A DNA stretch of 6,839 nucleotides. Source: Chitinophaga pinensis. Its GTDB lineage: Bacteria > Bacteroidota > Bacteroidia > UKL13-3. Below, in pieces: positions 1 to 6,669 of the stretch (position 1 is its first letter; every line of letters begins with the position of its first letter). The stretch is from NCBI GenBank assembly GCA_943323675.2, contig CALPIR020000122.1:1-6839 (forward strand), written 5' to 3'. The notes below the pieces were generated by a model. The model saw nothing but the letters and a program-made list of their open reading frames with translations. It did no database searches and had not been told where the DNA came from. The position numbers and the translations under genes were made by a program.

Positions 1-3000
1 ATGTGCAAACAGACAGTGTAACTTGGCAATTTTATACCCGTTTTGCATTAAGTCCTAGTACACAAAATTTCTCTCGGTTTTATGTAATGAGTGACACCTC
101 AAATTTAGAAGGTCCTGTTAATGGGTATTACGTTCAGTTGGGAGGGGTAACGGGAACCACAGATAGCATAACATTTTATAAGCAAACAGGAAATACACGT
201 GTTAGGCTTATTGCAGGTAGGGCTTCTACTGTAAGTAAAAGCAATAACGTAGTGCGAGTAAAACTTTTCCGAGATAACTTGGGAAATTGGCAACTTTGGA
301 GCGATACAGTTGGTGGAAACAATTTTGTGCTAGAAGGTTCCGCCTTTGATAATTTACACACCAATTGTAAGTATTTGGGTTGGTGGATACGATTTACTGC
401 GGGCAATAGCCAAAACTTTTATTTAGACGATGTAACCGCAAACACACCTATATACGACACAACACCTCCGCTGGTAGATAGTGTTGTTGTTAATGATAGC
501 AATAGCATTAGCGTATATTTTAATGAGCCCATTGATAGCATTATGGCACTAAAGCCTAGTGGTTACTTATTGCTGCCAAACGGAACAAATCCTCTAAATG
601 TAGTTTGGATTAATAGTCAACAAATACAAATTACTTTCGCATCAAAATTTATATCAAAACAAAACTACACTTTAAAAATAAATGGAATTGCTGATATAAA
701 TGGAACAGTTATGGCGCCATCCTCAATTCCATTTTTCTTTTATACTCCTGAATTACATGATGTGTTAATAAGCGAATTTTTTCCCGATCCATCTCCAGCC
801 ATTTTACTACCCGAACAAGAATTTATTGAACTATATAATAACTCGGGCGTTACATTAAATTTAAAAGGATATAGCATTACTGATGGTTCTAGTACGGCTG
901 TATTACCAAACTTCATTTTAGAGGTTGATAGTTTTGTAACGGTATGTGCTAATGCAAACATCGGTTTGTTTTTGCCTTATGGCAAAGTAATAGGTGTAAG
1001 CAATATGCCATTGTTAAATAACAGCAGCGATAACCTTATTTTAAAAGCAAGTAACTCTCAAATTATTCATCAAATAAACTACGATTTAAATTGGTACGAA
1101 AATGTTTTAAAAAATGATGGTGGTTGGAGTATTGAATTAAAAAGTCCAAAACAAATATGTAAAGGGAAACAAAACTATGCGGCATCGATATCGAACAACG
1201 GTGGCACACCTGGCTCAATAAATTCAATATGGAATAATCAACCTGATTTATTGTCAGCAAGCATCAATGGTTTTACTTTGGTTGATGATAAAAGCATTAA
1301 AGTCCATTTCACAGAACCTTTAGACACTCTATCCACTGCTCTTTTAGGTGTTATATTTAATCCAAATGAGGTGGTAAATGATATTCGTTTATTAGGTATA
1401 GATACGCTTTTCATCATTACACAAAATACATTTACTAAAAACACGCAGTATACCGTTACTCTTAACAATGTTATGGATTGTAGTGGCAATGATACCACAC
1501 TTCAATTTCAGTTTAAATATGTTTTACCTGATATAGCCCAAAATTATGATGTATTAATTAGCGAAATATTGGCCGATCCTGATCCGGTTAAACAATTGCC
1601 AAATGCCGAGTATGTAGAGTTGTATAATAGGAGTAATAAAATTATAAATTTAAAAAACTGGGTTTTGGCTGACGGTTCAAGTAGAGCAACATTGCCTGAT
1701 TTTTTATTGTTGCCTGATAGTTTTATCGCCATTACATCATCAACGCACGCTCTACCGTTTGATGTAAATGTATTGCGCGTTTCGGGTTTTCCCTCTTTAG
1801 GAAACGATGCCGATTTAATTACGTTATTTAACGAATCGGGTAAAGTTATTCATCATGTAAATTATACTTCGGCTTGGTTTACCGATGCATTAAAACTTAA
1901 TGGTGGCTGGAGTTTAGAATTGGTTGATGCAAATAACCCTTGCGGATTAAATAACTGGAAAGCCAGTACAAGTAATATCGGTGGCACACCATCAAAACAA
2001 AATAGTGCGAAGGGATTTAATGTAGACGATACGCCACCAAAGTTATTGCGTGTTTATGCGCGTGATAATAATAAGGTAGAATTATTTTTTAATGAAGCCA
2101 TGGATTCTACTTCATTTTTAAATAATCGTTTCTTGGTTAACACTACTTTTAATCCGCTAAGTATAGTTGGAAATAAGCCATTTTATGGCAGTACTGTTTT
2201 AGAATTTAACACTTTATTTGAGCGCGATAAAGCATATCAGTTGTTAATTGATAGTGTTAAAGATTGTGCGGGTAATTTTATTGAAGATTACCGAAGTGCA
2301 GAATTTGGACTAGCTTATTTAGCTGATAGCAATCAACTTCTTATAAATGAAGTATTGTTCAATCCGCGTAGTGGTGGAGTAGATTTTGTTGAACTATATA
2401 ATAGCAGTAACAAGTTATTAGATGTTAAGGACTTATTGTTAGCCAAACGCGATGAGTTAGGAAATATTGACCAAATAGAAAATATTGCCCCTGCAGGATT
2501 TACAATTAATCCGAACGCGCACGTTGTGGTTACTTCTGACCCCGAACTTTTGCAACAACAATATTATTGCATGTATCCTGGGCAAATAGTAAGGTCTAAC
2601 ACCCCAAGCATGAATGATGATGTTGGAAATATTGTTTTAATAAATACACAGGGAATTGTTTTGGATGAATGGACTTATGACGATAAAATGCATGTGCCGC
2701 TATTAGATGATAAAGATGGTGTGAGTTTAGAGCGCATTGATGCAGCTCGCGCAGCCAATGAAAGAACCAATTGGACATCAGCAGCAGCAAGTATTGGATA
2801 TGCTACACCTACCTATAAAAATTCACAATACTTGAAAACTGATCGTGCCGAAAGTGTAATGGAGTTACAGCCCAAAACCATTTCGCCTGATGGAGACGGC
2901 TATGAAGACGTGATGAACATCAATTATTTGTTAAGTGAAAATGGTTATACAGGAACACTTACTGTTTTTAATGCCGCAGGAAAGGAAGTGAAACAAATTT

Positions 3001-3167
3001 TTAAAAATAATATTTTAGGTACGAGTGGTACCTATACTTGGGATGGAACAACGGATAATGGACAAAAAGCACCTATTGGTTTGTATGTGTTTTATTTCGA
3101 AATATTTAACCTTAAAGGTGAAGTAAAATCTTATAAAACAGTGGGTGTAGTTGCTGCTAAATTTTAG
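1..3167 (+). CDS. Large secreted lamin-tail / Ig-like repeat protein, 5' partial
   Basis: The reading frame is open at the left edge, so the true start and any signal peptide lie outside; 1054 residues are visible, counted from base 3. Residues about 1-147 resemble a LamG/concanavalin-like jelly-roll region with a YVQLGG strand. An Ig-like (SbsA/Big_5-type) domain starts near DTTPP at 152. The first lamin-tail domain spans about 252-406 (LISEFFPDP, FIELYNNS, GGWSIEL, GGTPGS). A second Ig-like domain (about 410-505) and second lamin-tail domain (515-666; LISEILADPDP, YVELYNRS, GGWSLEL) follow. A third Ig-like domain begins at DDTPP (675) and a third, diverged lamin-tail domain at about 777-925 (LLINEVLFNPRSGG, FVELYNSS). 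The C-terminal domain (960-1054) starts ISPDGDGYEDV and has TWDGTTDNGQKAPIGLYVF, as in FlgD-like/gliding-associated C-termini. Family knowledge suggests an exported or surface protein, possibly a type IX secretion cargo; no catalytic motif is visible. The role (adhesion, or a companion of secreted enzymes) is inference. Confidence 0.88.
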   Translation, partial: VQTDSVTWQFYTRFALSPSTQNFSRFYVMSDTSNLEGPVNGYYVQLGGVTGTTDSITFYKQTGNTRVRLIAGRASTVSKSNNVVRVKLFRDNLGNWQLWSDTVGGNNFVLEGSAFDNLHTNCKYLGWWIRFTAGNSQNFYLDDVTANTPIYDTTPPLVDSVVVNDSNSISVYFNEPIDSIMALKPSGYLLLPNGTNPLNVVWINSQQIQITFASKFISKQNYTLKINGIADINGTVMAPSSIPFFFYTPELHDVLISEFFPDPSPAILLPEQEFIELYNNSGVTLNLKGYSITDGSSTAVLPNFILEVDSFVTVCANANIGLFLPYGKVIGVSNMPLLNNSSDNLILKASNSQIIHQINYDLNWYENVLKNDGGWSIELKSPKQICKGKQNYAASISNNGGTPGSINSIWNNQPDLLSASINGFTLVDDKSIKVHFTEPLDTLSTALLGVIFNPNEVVNDIRLLGIDTLFIITQNTFTKNTQYTVTLNNVMDCSGNDTTLQFQFKYVLPDIAQNYDVLISEILADPDPVKQLPNAEYVELYNRSNKIINLKNWVLADGSSRATLPDFLLLPDSFIAITSSTHALPFDVNVLRVSGFPSLGNDADLITLFNESGKVIHHVNYTSAWFTDALKLNGGWSLELVDANNPCGLNNWKASTSNIGGTPSKQNSAKGFNVDDTPPKLLRVYARDNNKVELFFNEAMDSTSFLNNRFLVNTTFNPLSIVGNKPFYGSTVLEFNTLFERDKAYQLLIDSVKDCAGNFIEDYRSAEFGLAYLADSNQLLINEVLFNPRSGGVDFVELYNSSNKLLDVKDLLLAKRDELGNIDQIENIAPAGFTINPNAHVVVTSDPELLQQQYYCMYPGQIVRSNTPSMNDDVGNIVLINTQGIVLDEWTYDDKMHVPLLDDKDGVSLERIDAARAANERTNWTSAAASIGYATPTYKNSQYLKTDRAESVMELQPKTISPDGDGYEDVMNINYLLSENGYTGTLTVFNAAGKEVKQIFKNNILGTSGTYTWDGTTDNGQKAPIGLYVFYFEIFNLKGEVKSYKTVGVVAAKF
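735..2006 (+). repeat. Two tandem lamin-tail plus Ig-like protein repeat units (about 260 aa period)
   Basis: Inside the large surface protein the lamin-tail motif set recurs with a period of about 260 residues. DVLISE occurs at residues 253 and 516, and GGTP at 400 and 660. The DNA string ggtggcacacc is identical at 1200 and 1980, 780 bp apart. Most other positions have diverged at DNA level, so this is an old internal duplication rather than a recent tandem repeat. A third, more diverged copy (LINEVLFNP, FVELYNSS) begins near base 2331, with a shorter insert between the LIxE and VELYN motifs. Confidence 0.6.
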
Positions 3168-3168
3168 T

Positions 3169-3184
3169 AGTAATTACTTTTTTT
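3169..3184 (+). terminator. Short palindrome plus T-run at convergent gene ends (possible terminator)
   Basis: A perfect 10-bp palindrome agtaattact (3169-3178) begins 2 bp after the stop codon of the lamin-tail protein and runs into seven consecutive Ts (3178-3184). The whole element overlaps the last codons of the opposing methyltransferase gene. The hairpin could have only about three pairs with a four-base loop, so it would be weak. Position and the T-run are the main arguments for a terminator. Confidence 0.2.
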
Positions 3185-4142
3185 GATACACAGCAAAGAC
3201 AAAATCACTTTGTTGTTCTTGCTTTATTAGTTCATCTTCCAGTTTAAACAGCCTTTGTAAGGTATCCTGTGCTTCGGGTTTGTTAAAATGATGCGCAATA
3301 TCTTTTAGAATAAAAGTGAGCAAGTTTCCTCCGTAGTTTTTCTGTTCAAGTATTTTAAAATTACTTTCCATTATTGGCAAAATAGTTTCAGATTCAACGG
3401 CCTCTGATGGATCGGAAATGACCATACGCATTAACCCCGGGAAGTATACCTTATTTTTTATGATGGATGAATTTTTACGGGTTTTAAATTGTGAAGGAAC
3501 TACTGTTTGATAAATCTGCTCTACAATTTTTTTACGCGATGAAGGAAATTGAAAACGGTTTGCACCAACATACTCATTTAATATTAGTAACCCATTTGGT
3601 TTTAGTGTATAAAGTACTTTTTGCAAAATGGTATTTATGTTTTTAAAATGATGTAATGACGAGTGGAACAGCACTACATCATAATGTTCAATTGGCCATT
3701 GGTCATTATATACATCACCTACAAAAAAACTACAATTTTTTATCCCTCTCTCAACAGCTGTTTTATTTGCATCTTCAATGGCTTTAGGCGCAATATCAAA
3801 GGCGTCAATATTTAAAAAATTAGGGTAAATGGCAAACTCCAATTCGCGTTGACCTGTTCCGCATCCTATACTAAGCATGTTTAGATTAGATGCATTGGCA
3901 AGCCATTTTTCAGTTACATAATTGGGATAAATTTTAGTTTTACTTCCAGTTATTAGTTCATTCCAACGTTCGCGAACTGCATCAACCTGCCACCAATTGC
4001 TTCCTGGTAAATCATCTTCATTCCAGGTGCTTTTAATCCTTGTTTCATTTTTGCTAACCAATTTTTTAGCAGCATATGCAGCTCCACGCTCTTGTATCTT
4101 AAACCAAAGGTCAACTATATCTAAATAAGTAAATAATGCCAT
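3174..4142 (-). CDS. Class I SAM-dependent methyltransferase, substrate unknown
   Basis: This 322-residue protein should transfer a methyl group from S-adenosylmethionine to an unidentified acceptor. The Rossmann-fold signatures are in order: glycine-rich motif I LSIGCGTGQ (91-98), an acidic end of strand 2 in FDIAP (D116), GDV at 142-144 for adenine-side contacts, DVVLFHSSLHHF (155-166), and LKPNGLLIL (180-188). This resembles the Methyltransf_11/12 and UbiE-like group. About 85 residues before the core (W-rich, with NWWQVD near 49-54) and about 130 after it are extensions that may set substrate specificity; the last 35 are charged and probably helical. There is no signal peptide or membrane segment, so it is probably cytosolic. 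It starts 8 bp after the stop of the 149-aa ORF on the same strand with no clear ribosome-binding site, so co-transcription is likely. It ends 6 bp from the convergent surface-protein gene. It lacks the sequence features of UbiE/MenG, so I would not name it MenG despite the nearby menE. Confidence 0.87.
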   Translation of the reverse strand: MALFTYLDIVDLWFKIQERGAAYAAKKLVSKNETRIKSTWNEDDLPGSNWWQVDAVRERWNELITGSKTKIYPNYVTEKWLANASNLNMLSIGCGTGQRELEFAIYPNFLNIDAFDIAPKAIEDANKTAVERGIKNCSFFVGDVYNDQWPIEHYDVVLFHSSLHHFKNINTILQKVLYTLKPNGLLILNEYVGANRFQFPSSRKKIVEQIYQTVVPSQFKTRKNSSIIKNKVYFPGLMRMVISDPSEAVESETILPIMESNFKILEQKNYGGNLLTFILKDIAHHFNKPEAQDTLQRLFKLEDELIKQEQQSDFVFAVYQKK

Positions 4143-4150
4143 AACGCAAC

Positions 4151-4600
4151 TTACACCAATGCCATAAATAAAACACGTTCAATCTGTGCAGGTAGTTGAA
4201 ACAAACCGTCTTCACTAATAAAATGGTAGTTAGCATTAGCCACATATGTATCTTTAAGTACCACTCCTGTTATCACTTCAAAAGAGCCTATAATATCTTT
4301 TTGATCAGGCTTTTCGGGTGTTTTACAACGCTCATCTACTACATACATAAATCCGTTTGATGTAATCGGATGTGTGCCTGCTGTAAACTCAGCAAATACC
4401 AACATGGTTTTATGGAAAAAATCTATAAAAGAGGGATTGTACAAAATATTGTCATGAATAATTGGTTCACTTTGGTTTTTTAGCAGGCCTAATATTGCAC
4501 GTTGATTTTTAACTTCTGCCATGGTTGTTGAATCAAGCAGAGTAAGCATGGTAGTGTCCTTGCCATTAATCTCGGTTTGCAATGCGTATAAATTCATCAT
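4151..4600 (-). CDS. Conserved-looking hypothetical protein, 149 aa, soluble
   Basis: I do not assign this to a named family. The protein starts MMNLYALQTE and ends in a hydrophobic QIERVLFMALV. It has no signal peptide, transmembrane helix or zinc-binding cysteine set; the only cysteine is C92. The middle region around FMYVVDERCKTPEKPDQKDIIGSFEV (83-109, broken here by position only) reads as strand, proline-rich loop, strand, and a second conserved-looking patch is NYHFISEDGLFQLP (124-137). These patches look like those of small uncharacterised Bacteroidota proteins I recall only vaguely. It is the first gene of a likely two-gene unit with the methyltransferase. The start is well fixed: an in-frame TAA lies 9 nt upstream, inside the TAAATTTG promoter box. 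A coding role is supported by the length, codon use like its neighbours, and tight packing with the methyltransferase. Confidence 0.72.
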   Translation of the reverse strand: MMNLYALQTEINGKDTTMLTLLDSTTMAEVKNQRAILGLLKNQSEPIIHDNILYNPSFIDFFHKTMLVFAEFTAGTHPITSNGFMYVVDERCKTPEKPDQKDIIGSFEVITGVVLKDTYVANANYHFISEDGLFQLPAQIERVLFMALV

Positions 4601-4604
4601 CCTG

Positions 4605-4612
4605 CAAATTTA
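4605..4612 (-). promoter_or_regulatory. Bacteroidota -7 promoter box for the minus-strand pair
   Basis: Read on the minus strand this is TAAATTTG, a full match to the Bacteroidota -7 consensus TAnnTTTG. It ends 4 nt before the ATG of the 149-aa ORF, so transcription would start at or next to the start codon. No clear TTTG -33 element sits at the usual spacing of about 19-20 nt, which lowers confidence. Confidence 0.5.
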
Positions 4613-4646
4613 AGTAAATTAGTATTGGAGATCTTCTAAAATTCCA

Positions 4647-4678
4647 TTTGTGATATAGTTTAGGTAAACTTACATTTG
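4647..4678 (+). promoter_or_regulatory. Bacteroidota-type promoter for trmB
   Basis: A -33 element TTTG (4647-4650) and a -7 element TACATTTG (4671-4678) are separated by 20 nt, matching the known Bacteroidota sigma-ABfr consensus TTTG-N17-23-TAnnTTTG. The expected transcription start is around 4682-4685, giving a leader of about 21-24 nt before the ATG at 4706. This is the best promoter match in the window. It may also drive menE by read-through. Confidence 0.65.
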
Positions 4679-4705
4679 CCGCCTTTAATAGTAATACCTA
4701 AGTTA

Positions 4706-5443
4706 ATGTCTAAACAAAAACTAAAGCGCTTTGCCGAGTTTGCAGACTATCCGCATACCTTCGATTTTGCTTACCAATTGAAGGGTAAATGGAACGAAGT
4801 TGTTTTTAAAAATAACCATCCGATTGTATTAGAATTGGGTTGTGGTAAGGGAGAGTATACGGTTGCGTTAGCGCATGAAAATCCCGAGAAAAATTTTCTA
4901 GGCTTAGATATTAAAAGCAACCGTATGTGGGTAGGGGCAAAAAAAGCATTGGAAAATAACATGAGTAATGTGGGTTTTATGCGCGCATTAATGGATCGCA
5001 TTAGTGAATTATTTGCCCCTGGTGAAGTTTCCGAGATATGGATTACATTTCCTGACCCATTTATACGCCACCGTAGTGCTAAACATCGTTTAACTCACAC
5101 CCGTTTTTTACGTTTATACAAACAAATTTTAAGGCCTGGCGGTGTTGTTAATTTTAAAACAGATAGTGATGAGTTGTTTGCATTCACACAAAACATGTTG
5201 CAATATTTAACTATTACCCCCGAAGTAGTTGAATATAACGTGCATGCAAACCCTGAAGCTGAGCCAATGCTCAAAAATGTGCGTACTTATTACGAAAATT
5301 TATTCTTGAAAAGAGGAAAAACCATAAAATTTACCCGTTTTAAATTAGATAATTTGCAAGAGGAAAAAGCAGCTGATTTTGAAGTGTGGTTTGAAAATGA
5401 ACGATTAAAAATGGTATCCGAGGGCAAAAGCACGGGGTTATAA
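4706..5443 (+). CDS. trmB: tRNA (guanine-N7-)-methyltransferase TrmB
   Basis: TrmB methylates N7 of guanosine 46 in the variable loop of tRNA, using S-adenosylmethionine, in the cytosol. From the ATG at 4706 it is 245 residues, a normal family length. SAM motif I is LELGCGKGE (42-50), followed by FLGLDIKSNR (64-73) with D68 expected to contact the ribose. The diagnostic TrmB segment is ITFPDPF (103-109), followed by a basic stretch RHRSAKHRLTHTRFL. Then come LRPGGVVNFKTDSDELF (142-158), with the family TD pair at 152-153, and the C-terminal TYYENLFLKRGKTI typical of substrate binding. I chose ATG 4706 over the in-frame TTG at 4676 because that TTG lies inside the -7 promoter box and MSKQKLKRFAEF is a family-like N-terminus. 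It is divergent from the 149-aa ORF and 45 bp upstream of menE. Confidence 0.95.
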   Translation: MSKQKLKRFAEFADYPHTFDFAYQLKGKWNEVVFKNNHPIVLELGCGKGEYTVALAHENPEKNFLGLDIKSNRMWVGAKKALENNMSNVGFMRALMDRISELFAPGEVSEIWITFPDPFIRHRSAKHRLTHTRFLRLYKQILRPGGVVNFKTDSDELFAFTQNMLQYLTITPEVVEYNVHANPEAEPMLKNVRTYYENLFLKRGKTIKFTRFKLDNLQEEKAADFEVWFENERLKMVSEGKSTGL

Positions 5444-5476
5444 TCAATATGATATTATCTTTGGTAAACAGTTATA

Positions 5477-5484
5477 TAAATTTG
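5477..5484 (+). promoter_or_regulatory. Bacteroidota -7 promoter box for menE
   Basis: TAAATTTG matches TAnnTTTG and ends 4 nt before the menE ATG, so the transcript would start at or beside the start codon. The nearest upstream TTTG (5460-5463) is only 13 nt away, too close for a normal -33 element, so promoter strength is uncertain. Read-through from trmB is an alternative source of menE mRNA. Confidence 0.42.
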
Positions 5485-5488
5485 TAGT

Positions 5489-6574
5489 ATGCAAAAAATT
5501 CACACTCCTGAAGGTTCTTTTTCGTTTGATGAAATTCGTTCGGGTAAATTTGCGATTGAAGATGAGTATTTAAAATACACTTTAAACTTTTGCAAAGATT
5601 GGTTAAGTGGCACTACGCATTTTACTTTTACCACTTCGGGCAGTACTGGTTCGCCTAAAGCTATAGTTGCTGATAGGGAGCATATGCTTCTTAGTGCAAG
5701 GGGTACTATTAAAGCAATACAGTTAACAGCAGCTGAGCATGTGTTTTTATGCATCAGCAGTAAAATGATTGGTGGAGCCATGATGCTGATTAGAGCCATG
5801 GAGTTAGGTTGCGATATTACCATTGTTTTTCCTACATCTAACCCATTAGATATCATTGAAGAAAGCCACCCTTATACCTTTGTGTCTTTCGTTCCTATGC
5901 AGGTTTTTGAGGTGCAATCAGATGAGTCTATACAAAGAAAATTAAATCGTTTCAAGCACATTTTATTGGGTGGAGCTCCAGCCAATGAAAACACTTTATT
6001 AGCACTAAGCAAATTAACCTGCGAAGTTTGGCAAACGTATGGAATGACAGAAACCCTAAGCCACATTGCTTTAAGAAGAGTAGGTAAGGATAAATATTAT
6101 GAAGTGCTCGAAGGTGTTCATATTAAAAAGGACGAAAGAAATTGTTTGTGTATCAGTTCACCTATTACAGACGACCAATGGCTTTTAACCAATGATGTAA
6201 TTAATTTAGTTGACGAAACCCATTTTGAATTGGCAGGAAGAATTGATGATGTGATAAACAGTGGCGGTATAAAAATTTTTAGTTATGATGTGGAGCATGC
6301 AATTATTGAAAAGATGAATGAATTGGAAATACCTCCTAAGCCAATGTTTGTTTGCCGTAAGCCAGATGAAAAATATGGAGAGTCTGTTGTAGTTGTAATG
6401 ATGGGAGAGAAACTAAATGACGAAGTGTTGGAGCAATTGAAAGATTATTGTAAAACCACATTAGGAAAGTATGCTGCTCCCAGACATTTTTATTTCGTTA
6501 ATGAGTTTGAAAAGTTAGAAAGTGGCAAATTGGATAAAAAATCAACGCTACAAAAAGTATTAAATAAGGATTAA
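5489..6574 (+). CDS. menE: o-Succinylbenzoate-CoA ligase MenE (ANL superfamily), short form
   Basis: MenE activates o-succinylbenzoate with ATP to an acyl-adenylate and then joins it to CoA, giving the substrate for MenB in menaquinone synthesis. ANL motifs appear in order: phosphate-binding loop TTSGSTGSPK (48-57), YTFVSFVPMQ (129-138), LLGGAP (159-164), YGMTE (184-188), TNDVINL with D236, GRIDDVINSGGIKIF (250-264), and ESGKLDKK with the expected adenylation lysine K347. The A7 motif reads TND rather than the common TGD, but the ribose-binding aspartate is kept. At 361 residues it is shorter than the roughly 450-490 of E. coli and Bacillus MenE, with a shortened N-terminal part; family experience suggests this is usual in Bacteroidota. 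The start is fixed by an in-frame TAA 9 nt upstream, with no other Met until residue 66. No other men gene is in the window. A different acyl-CoA or acyl-adenylate ligase is the alternative, but size and motifs favour MenE. Confidence 0.9.
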   Translation: MQKIHTPEGSFSFDEIRSGKFAIEDEYLKYTLNFCKDWLSGTTHFTFTTSGSTGSPKAIVADREHMLLSARGTIKAIQLTAAEHVFLCISSKMIGGAMMLIRAMELGCDITIVFPTSNPLDIIEESHPYTFVSFVPMQVFEVQSDESIQRKLNRFKHILLGGAPANENTLLALSKLTCEVWQTYGMTETLSHIALRRVGKDKYYEVLEGVHIKKDERNCLCISSPITDDQWLLTNDVINLVDETHFELAGRIDDVINSGGIKIFSYDVEHAIIEKMNELEIPPKPMFVCRKPDEKYGESVVVVMMGEKLNDEVLEQLKDYCKTTLGKYAAPRHFYFVNEFEKLESGKLDKKSTLQKVLNKD

Positions 6575-6604
6575 CTGGCTGACTATACGGCATATTACCT
6601 ATAA

Positions 6605-6626
6605 TTTAAAAATAAATTTTTTTAAA
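6605..6626 (+). terminator. A/T-only inverted repeat after menE (possible terminator)
   Basis: tttaaaaa (6605-6612) and tttttaaa (6619-6626) are perfect 8-bp complements around a 6-nt loop, about 30 nt after the menE stop. The stem contains only A-T pairs and no clean U-tract follows directly, so terminator function is weakly supported. It could simply be the A+T-rich upstream part of the next promoter. Confidence 0.2.
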
Positions 6627-6638
6627 ACTAGAGTTTTT

Positions 6639-6646
6639 TATATTCG
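6639..6646 (+). promoter_or_regulatory. Probable -7 box for the DUF2795 gene
   Basis: TATATTCG differs from the TAnnTTTG consensus at one position and sits 23 nt before the ATG at 6670, a normal leader distance. The region 15-25 nt upstream is a run of A and T without a clear TTTG. The assignment rests on position and the -7 match only. Confidence 0.35.
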
Positions 6647-6669
6647 CATTAAAATAAAAATATACCACT

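Noticed and set aside
3..5. GTG at base 3 as the start of the large surface protein
   Set aside because: It is only the first possible start codon in an open frame. No signal peptide follows and the sequence is already within a domain, so the gene continues upstream of the window.
1238..1498. Minus-strand open frame inside the lamin-tail gene
   Set aside because: It lies entirely within well-supported Ig-like coding sequence on the other strand and its translation resembles no protein family.
3174..4142. Methyltransferase as MenG/UbiE because menE is nearby
   Set aside because: It is on the opposite strand in another unit, is longer than MenG at 322 residues, and lacks the specific UbiE signature regions beyond the general SAM-binding motifs.
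4676..4705. 10-residue N-terminal extension of TrmB from TTG
   Set aside because: The TTG is inside the -7 promoter element TACATTTG, and the extension does not resemble TrmB N-termini.
5460..5463. TTTG as the -33 element of the menE promoter
   Set aside because: It is only 13 nt from the -7 box, below the usual 17-23 nt spacing.
5500..5856. 118-codon open frame on the minus strand inside menE
   Set aside because: It is fully contained in a gene with clear family motifs, is antisense to it, and has no recognisable protein features or promoter.
6575..6669. Possible small RNA or riboswitch between menE and the DUF2795 gene
   Set aside because: The 95 bp are almost all A and T with only an A/T-only inverted repeat, and no conserved structured-RNA motif is recognisable.
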